In this document: positions 59,355 to 64,000 of the stretch, piece by piece
How the letters are laid out: each line of letters opens with the position of its first letter
Numbering within the stretch: the first letter of the stretch is position 1
NCBI GenBank assembly: GCA_035560235.1
Contig: DATMAG010000037.1
Location: 1-64,000 of the forward strand
Direction of reading: 5' to 3'
DNA from: DASRDU01 sp035560235
GTDB taxonomy: Bacteria; Acidobacteriota; Blastocatellia; RBC074
Length of the DNA: 64,000 nucleotides
The notes under the pieces: model-generated
The model's database searches: none
What the model was told of the DNA's origin: nothing
Seen by the model: the letters and a program-made list of their open reading frames with translations, nothing else
Program-made: the position numbers and the translations under genes

Positions 59355-60338
59355 TCAGCGATCTTCCCTGTATTGCAGGATCAGGCCGTCAGCGCCCACG
59401 GCCCAGACCTGTTTCTTTTTCACGAAGAGGCCGTAAAGATTGGCTCTGGTGCCGCTCTCCTGTTCGATCCAGGTCTGACCGCCGTCGCCGGTGCGCAGGA
59501 TTCTGCCCCGCCAGCCGATGATCCAGCCGTTTTTGTCATCGCTGAAACCGACGCTCAGCAGGTCTTCCTTTACCGGGACTGAGACGCTTTCCCACGTCAG
59601 GCCGCCATTCGTCGTGCGCAGGATGGTGCCTTTTTCACCGACGATCCAGGCGCGTTCCTTGTTGCGGGCTTCGACGTGATAGAGGTGATTTTCGGTGAAG
59701 CCGCGCTGCCGCTCCCACGTGCGGCCACCGTCGCCGGTAAAAAGGATCGTGCCTTTGCCGCCGACGACCCAGCCGGTCTTGTCATTGACGAAGCGAACGT
59801 GAACGAGTTCCTCGCGGGTGCCGCTTTCAAGCTGCTGCCAGTTCCTGCCGCCGTCGTCGGTGCGCAGGATGCGGCCATCGGTGCCGACGACCCAGCCCTT
59901 TTTCTTGTCGGGAAAGGAGAGGCTGTAAAGTTCCGGCGCGTCACTCTGCTTTGCGCGGGATGAAACGGGAACCTGATAGAGTTCTTCCCACGTCAGGCCG
60001 CCGTCAGTTGTGTGCAGGATGCGCGCGCCTCCGGCAATCAGCCAGCCTTCCTCCCTGTTGCGAAAATAGATGTCGCTCAGGCTCGTCTTGACATTTGCTT
60101 TCTGCGCTTCCCAGGTCTGGCCGCCGTCGGTGGTCGCGCGAATCAGGCCGCCATCGCCGATGACCCAGCCGCGTTCCTTGTTTTCAAAAAAGATGCCGTT
60201 CAGATCGCACAGTCTTTCTTCGCATTGCGCCTTTTCACGATGCGCCACGACCCACTGCGCCTGCGCGCTGGTCAGACAGAACAGGAGTGTGGCAGCAATG
60301 ATGACAATGGTTCTGAGCTTTTCGGTCAGTAAGGTCAT
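59355..60338 (-). CDS. Secreted YCF48/Hcf136-like BNR-repeat propeller
   Basis: A 327-residue exported protein (signal peptide cut near SAQA). Six to seven repeats of the YCF48 pattern occur: D-I-Y-F-x-N then GWLIAGGARILHTTDGGLTW, GWVVGTDGRILRTDDGGRNW, GWVVGGKGTILFTGDGGRTW, AWIVGEKGTILRTTNGGLTW and GWIIGWRGRILRTGDGGQTW. In plants and cyanobacteria this fold assists photosystem II assembly; here it is a general secreted propeller. It lies 23 nt after the TonB-like gene on the same strand and likely shares its transcript. Confidence 0.88.
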   Translation of the reverse strand: MTLLTEKLRTIVIIAATLLFCLTSAQAQWVVAHREKAQCEERLCDLNGIFFENKERGWVIGDGGLIRATTDGGQTWEAQKANVKTSLSDIYFRNREEGWLIAGGARILHTTDGGLTWEELYQVPVSSRAKQSDAPELYSLSFPDKKKGWVVGTDGRILRTDDGGRNWQQLESGTREELVHVRFVNDKTGWVVGGKGTILFTGDGGRTWERQRGFTENHLYHVEARNKERAWIVGEKGTILRTTNGGLTWESVSVPVKEDLLSVGFSDDKNGWIIGWRGRILRTGDGGQTWIEQESGTRANLYGLFVKKKQVWAVGADGLILQYREDR

Positions 60339-60361
60339 TGATTCCTTCCCTGCTTGTTTTA

Positions 60362-61300
60362 TTAGTCCGGCTTCGGCTGGCGCTGCGCCTCGCGCAGGCT
60401 GCGTTTGAGCCGTTCTTCCTCTTCCTTCAACTGCGCGGCTGAGGGCGGGCGGCGAAAGTTGTATCGCACCAGCGCGCGCAGCGCCACCGGGCGGCCATCG
60501 CGCTCTGCCGGTTTGAAACGCAGTCGGCGCACCGTTGCCACAGCCGATTCATCAAGGCCGAACCCGGCCCAGCGCCTGACTTCGACTTCGCCCACCCGAC
60601 CGTCTGCGCCAAAGACGACTTCGAGTTCGACTGTGGCAATGATCGAAAGCGACTCTGCGGCTTCAGTGTAGCCGGGCTTGAGATGCTGATAAAAGATCGG
60701 CTGCGCCAGCCCCTGCGCCTGCGGTTCGTCACCGAAGACTTCAATCACTGCTGCCGGAGCCTGCGTGATCGTTTCGCTGGCAGTGCGATTCTGCCTGACC
60801 GCCGCGACAATCGCCGCCGCCGATTTCTTCCAGCTTTGCCTGAGTTGTTCGTCAAGCTGCGCCCGCGCGGTCTGTTCGTTCCCGCCTCTGGTGCGCAGAA
60901 AATCAAACAGCAGCAATCGTCCGGTGCGCGTCTCAACCGTAAAGAGTCCGGCCAGACCTTCGTAGTAAAACTCTTCAGCCGAGACTATGCGCCGCACCAT
61001 GCGCGCCACGCCGAGCAGGTAATAATCGCAGCCGATGCTCATCCCCAGCGCGCGCGCCTCGTCGCGGCTCAGGTTCAGGCTGCCGGTGTAACCTGCGCCG
61101 CGCATCGCTGCCCGCACCAGTTCTTCATCAACGAGCGTGAAATCCTGAGCCGCCATCTGCCTGACGAGCGCGGCTGCGGCCTGTCCTTCTCCGGCGAAAT
61201 CAGCGATCGCCACCCGCGCCGGTTCTTGCGCCGCCGCGCAGATACAAAACAGCAGACAGCACGAGACAAGCACCAGGCTGATGATTGCGAGTCTGTTCAT
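60362..61300 (-). CDS. Secreted protein with C-terminal TonB domain
   Basis: A 312-residue protein: signal or anchor 1-24, an N-terminal alpha/beta domain (VAIADFAGEGQAAAALVRQM, LGMSIGCDYYLLGVARMV) of the type found in secreted proteins that read out cellular stress, and a C-terminal TonB fold (VELEVVFGADGRVGEVEVRR, then AVATVRRLRFKPAERDGRPV). It ends with a charged helix. It could couple to TonB-dependent receptors or have a separate periplasmic role. Its ATG overlaps the end of the HD phosphohydrolase gene (ATGA). Confidence 0.8.
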   Translation of the reverse strand: MNRLAIISLVLVSCCLLFCICAAAQEPARVAIADFAGEGQAAAALVRQMAAQDFTLVDEELVRAAMRGAGYTGSLNLSRDEARALGMSIGCDYYLLGVARMVRRIVSAEEFYYEGLAGLFTVETRTGRLLLFDFLRTRGGNEQTARAQLDEQLRQSWKKSAAAIVAAVRQNRTASETITQAPAAVIEVFGDEPQAQGLAQPIFYQHLKPGYTEAAESLSIIATVELEVVFGADGRVGEVEVRRWAGFGLDESAVATVRRLRFKPAERDGRPVALRALVRYNFRRPPSAAQLKEEEERLKRSLREAQRQPKPD

Positions 61301-62583
61301 GACAGCAGCGCCGTGACCTTCTCTGCCGCTTCAGCCGGAAAGAAGATGCGATAAATCTCGTAACCCTGCATGCCGCGAATCACGCCTGAGACTTCGGCAA
61401 TGTCGCAGATGGTCGGATCAGAAACACTGCGTTCGACGTAGATGCGCGACTTCCCTTCGGTGCGGTAATAGCCGTAATACGGCGTGTCGGCGGCGCGATC
61501 TTCGATCAGATAATAAGCCGGGTCGTAACCAGCCGCCGCGACGACCGCGCGTGCGGCGGCAATGAATTCGGCGCGTTCAGCCTCAGGCAGGCTGACATCG
61601 AGCGCCTTGAGCAGACGGCGGTGAATAAAACGCTGCGCCATATCGCTCAGAATCGCGTCGCGCTCCCACATCCACTGCTTGATGTGAAACATCACTTCGT
61701 GATCATCGAAGCCGAGGTATTCGCTTGTCGTCATCGGCCTGCCGGTCAGCACCTTCTCCATCCCGGTGTCGGCGACCAGAAAATGCAGTTGTCCGGCGTG
61801 AACCAGTTCGACCGCGCGGCGCAGAATGTTGAGCAGGATCGCTTCAGCCGACCGCAGCGTGCGGTGAAAGTAGACCTGACGGAACATATAAAACCGCGCC
61901 TGCAGATACTCCTCGACCGCATACATTCCGCGCGCCGAAACATAGACCCGGTCACCGGCTTCATCAATTTCGAGCGCATGCAGAATCCATTCGAGATCGT
62001 AGTTGCCGTATTTCGCGCCGGTCATCAGGCTGTCGCGCAGCAGGTAATCGAGCCGGTCAGCATCGAGCTGCGATGAGACAAGCTGACCGATGAAGGCTGG
62101 CAAGTAACGATGTTCGATGGCCGCCACGACCTTTTCAGGCAGCGATGGATCAAAGGCTCTGAGAGCGCGGTGAACGCTCGTCGCCGGATCAGCAATGATG
62201 CGCGTCGTCCATTGCTCGTGACTCTGCCGGAGGGCCTTTTCAATGACGTGCGAGAACGGGCCGTGTCCGATGTCGTGCAGCAGCGAGGCAGCGCGGGCAA
62301 CAATGCGCGCCTCGGCGCTGATCGGATATTTTTCGCCGAGCTGATCGAGCACCCGTGTCATCACGTGCATCACTCCGAGCGAGTGCGTGAAGCGCGAATG
62401 CTCTGCGCCCTGATAGGTGTACATCGCCAGCCCGAGCTGACGAATGTAGCGCAGCCGCTGGAACTCCGGCGTGTCAATCAGCTCGACCAGCAGCGCATCA
62501 TCCGCGCGATCCTCGGCCAGCGTGATGATGTTGTGAACCGGATCGCGGTAAAGACGCTCCATAAAAGTAAAGTCAGAAGTCAA
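61297..62583 (-). CDS. HD-domain phosphohydrolase (COG1078 / SAMHD1-like)
   Basis: A 428-residue HD protein: RDPVHNIITL at the N-terminus, H-D metal motif in RFTHSLGVMHV and LLHDIGHGPFSHVIE, then LDADRLDYLLRDSLMTGA. It matches the family of putative deoxynucleotide triphosphohydrolases related to SAMHD1. The likely reaction is removal of triphosphate from dNTPs. It starts at 62583 and ends in an ATGA overlap with the TonB-like gene, so both are probably one transcript, though no functional link is evident. Confidence 0.9.
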   Translation of the reverse strand: MTSDFTFMERLYRDPVHNIITLAEDRADDALLVELIDTPEFQRLRYIRQLGLAMYTYQGAEHSRFTHSLGVMHVMTRVLDQLGEKYPISAEARIVARAASLLHDIGHGPFSHVIEKALRQSHEQWTTRIIADPATSVHRALRAFDPSLPEKVVAAIEHRYLPAFIGQLVSSQLDADRLDYLLRDSLMTGAKYGNYDLEWILHALEIDEAGDRVYVSARGMYAVEEYLQARFYMFRQVYFHRTLRSAEAILLNILRRAVELVHAGQLHFLVADTGMEKVLTGRPMTTSEYLGFDDHEVMFHIKQWMWERDAILSDMAQRFIHRRLLKALDVSLPEAERAEFIAAARAVVAAAGYDPAYYLIEDRAADTPYYGYYRTEGKSRIYVERSVSDPTICDIAEVSGVIRGMQGYEIYRIFFPAEAAEKVTALLS

Positions 62584-62673
62584 AGGTAAAATCAGAGGAA
62601 CAATCTTCAGATGGTCGAAGCCCGTGCCGAATTTTTGCCCTTTGATTTTTGCCTTTTGCCTTTTGATTTCTTC

Positions 62674-63816
62674 TCACACTGTCTGAATCAGTCGGGTGAT
62701 CAGTGCTGCGCGTCGGGGGATATCGGAAAGGATGATATGTTCGTGTTCAGCGTGTGCGCCTGCGCCGTCCACGCCGAGGCCGTCGAGCGTCGGGACTCCG
62801 AGCGCAGCGGTAAAGTTGCCATCCGAGCCGCCGCCGACACTGCCTTCCAGCAGTTCGAAACCGATTTCGGCGGCGAGCTGCCGCGCGTGTTCATAGAGCG
62901 CGGCATTGCCGGCTGAACGAATCATCGGCGGGCGATTGATGCCGCCCGTGATTTCAAGCTGCGCGCCTTCAAGTACCGGCTGCAGCGCTTTGACGAACTC
63001 ATCAATGCGCTCGCCCTCCTCAAGCGTCCAGAAGCGCATGTCAACCTGCGCCACTGCTTCTGCCGGAATCACATTCGAGGTCGTGCCGCCGCTCACGACT
63101 CCGACATTGATCGTGGTGCCGCTCGCGTAATCGTTCAGTTCGTTGAGCCGCAGCGTCTGATGCGCGAGTTCGACAATTGCATTGATCCCTTTGCGCGGAT
63201 CGAGTCCGGCGTGCGCGGCGCGCCCGGTGGCGCGAATCGTGAACCCGCCGACGCCCTTGCGCGCAGTCTTGACGATGCCGCCGGGAATGGGCGGTTCCAG
63301 CACCAGCGCGGCAGCCGCTCGCTTCGCTTCCTCTTCAACCAGTTCGCGTGAGGTTTTGCTGCCAATCTCCTCGTCGCAGGTCAGCAGCAGCGTCACCGGA
63401 CGCCGCGTGGTTAATTTCAGTTCAGCAATGGCGCGCAACGCTTCGATAACCACGGCCACGCCTGACTTCATATCGAAGATGCCGGGGCCATGCGCCGTGC
63501 CTTCATCGGTCAGACGAAACGGCAGCCGGGCGAGCGTGCCCACCGGCCAGACCGTGTCGAGGTGGCCGATGATGAGTAACTGGGGGCCGGAATTTTCCTC
63601 TCCGAAATTGAATCTGGCGCGCAGATGCGTGCCGTATCCGGGACTGTCGATTAAATCCACGTGCGCAGCGAAGGGCTGCAGTTGCGCGGCGGTGAAGCGG
63701 GCGATTTCATCAAGTCGCGCCGCTTCGCGCGAGGTGGTCTCGCGTTCGACGAGGGCGCGCATCAGACTGATGAGCAGTTCCTGACGCGCATTGAAGTATT
63801 CAGCAAGTCCGGGCAT
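62674..63816 (-). CDS. M20-family metallopeptidase (glutamate carboxypeptidase-like)
   Basis: A 380-residue M20 peptidase: LLIIGHLDTVWP with the zinc His/Asp, GPGIFDMKSGVAV with the bridging Asp, and TCDEEIGS with catalytic Glu pair; RATGRAAHAG is the dimerisation-domain motif. This is the arrangement of carboxypeptidase G2 (CPG2) relatives, which cleave C-terminal glutamate or other amino acids. No signal peptide is seen, so it is probably cytoplasmic. It is 90 bp from the HD gene on the same strand. Confidence 0.91.
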   Translation of the reverse strand: MPGLAEYFNARQELLISLMRALVERETTSREAARLDEIARFTAAQLQPFAAHVDLIDSPGYGTHLRARFNFGEENSGPQLLIIGHLDTVWPVGTLARLPFRLTDEGTAHGPGIFDMKSGVAVVIEALRAIAELKLTTRRPVTLLLTCDEEIGSKTSRELVEEEAKRAAAALVLEPPIPGGIVKTARKGVGGFTIRATGRAAHAGLDPRKGINAIVELAHQTLRLNELNDYASGTTINVGVVSGGTTSNVIPAEAVAQVDMRFWTLEEGERIDEFVKALQPVLEGAQLEITGGINRPPMIRSAGNAALYEHARQLAAEIGFELLEGSVGGGSDGNFTAALGVPTLDGLGVDGAGAHAEHEHIILSDIPRRAALITRLIQTV

Positions 63817-63912
63817 ACTGGCGTGGAGACTGACCGTTCACGGGATGCAGGCCGAAAGCGCAGCACAGGCCGGTAAACTCAGGCTCCGGCATCAGTTCAC
63901 TGCACTCAGCGT

Positions 63913-63940
63913 TTGACAACGAACTTGAATCATGCACAAT
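63913..63940 (+). promoter_or_regulatory. Candidate promoter near the right edge
   Basis: TTGACA (63913-63918), 16 nt, CACAAT (63935-63940). The -35 box is perfect and the -10 matches four of six bases. It overlaps the possible start at 63931, so it may belong to a more distant start beyond the edge. Confidence 0.35.
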
Positions 63941-64000
63941 ACTGAAGACTCTGACAAGCGCCTGAAAGTGACATCGTGGCAGTCCTGTTCACGTTACTCC
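63931..64000 (+). CDS. Possible 5' end of a gene running off the window
   Basis: ATG 63931 opens a frame without stop to the edge (MHNTEDSDKRLKVTSWQSCS, about 23 codons). There is no strong ribosome site and the length is too short to judge. A candidate promoter overlaps it. Confidence 0.2.

Overview
This 64 kb window is a chromosomal segment of a Gram-negative, moderately GC-rich bacterium, most likely an Acidobacteriota (perhaps Blastocatellia). The assignment rests on gene families rather than a marker tree: a large VWFA-related protein of the type common in Acidobacteria (38351-41464), an Oar-like TonB-dependent receptor with an N-terminal carboxypeptidase-regulatory domain (33908-37129), an FG-GAP/ASPIC-UnbV protein, a PEP-CTERM protein, YCF48- and NHL-type propellers, and several secreted TPR proteins. 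Housekeeping anchors are gyrA, rnpB (RNase P RNA), a probable RNase Z gene, a peptide deformylase and a prepilin peptidase.

Layout. 1-8990: an edge-truncated M14 zinc peptidase, a secreted esterase-like hydrolase, a three-gene phosphorelay on the minus strand (MASE1/4xPAS histidine kinase, receiver, Hpt) and a lone ABC permease. 9089-13352: a tightly overlapping plus-strand operon joining a GT2 glycosyltransferase and two CDP-6-deoxyhexose-type enzymes (RfbF-like and RfbG-like) with a LOG-family enzyme, a DJ-1/PfpI protein and a PCYCxC lipoprotein that reads through an in-frame UGA as a probable selenoprotein. 13545-24423: a Tat-exported sugar isomerase-like protein, a secreted protein behind a structured leader RNA, GT4, pilD, RidA, a serine beta-lactamase-like protein, an NHL propeller, a second lone permease, RNase Z, deformylase and a HAD phosphatase. 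24538-33282: a copper-monooxygenase/cytochrome/TPR protein with a redoxin, a Gfo/Idh/MocA oxidoreductase, a NagB-like deaminase, and a GMC oxidoreductase, gluconate-dehydrogenase-subunit-3-like and FG-GAP operon. 33908-43935: TonB receptor, TPR and VWFA proteins, PEP-CTERM protein and a YeiH-type transporter. 44074-52794: a propeller remnant, rnpB, TPR protein, PP0621-like protein, gyrA, and a run of secreted TPR, propeller and small proteins. 52912-64000: phosphoglycolate phosphatase-like HAD, a free-standing GIY-YIG nuclease, a YyaL-like protein, an HD-GYP / methylase-like / histidine-kinase operon, and minus-strand genes for a YCF48 protein, a TonB-like protein, an HD phosphohydrolase and an M20 peptidase.

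Most notable are: (i) the in-frame UGA at 12226-12228, in a UxxC context and followed by a bacterial SECIS-like hairpin; (ii) rnpB carrying a 23-bp perfect palindrome and an AT-rich P3 expansion built from the same words; (iii) a GIY-YIG nuclease with three C-terminal modules whose stop overlaps the next gene's start; (iv) a D12-methylase-like protein that has lost its DPPY motif, directly coupled to a histidine kinase; (v) a candidate three-way-junction leader RNA at 14545-14643; and (vi) many long intergenic inverted repeats, with arms up to 34 nt, mostly at gene ends.

No tRNA, CRISPR array, insertion sequence or prophage was recognised. All family assignments come from reading motifs and have not been checked against a database.
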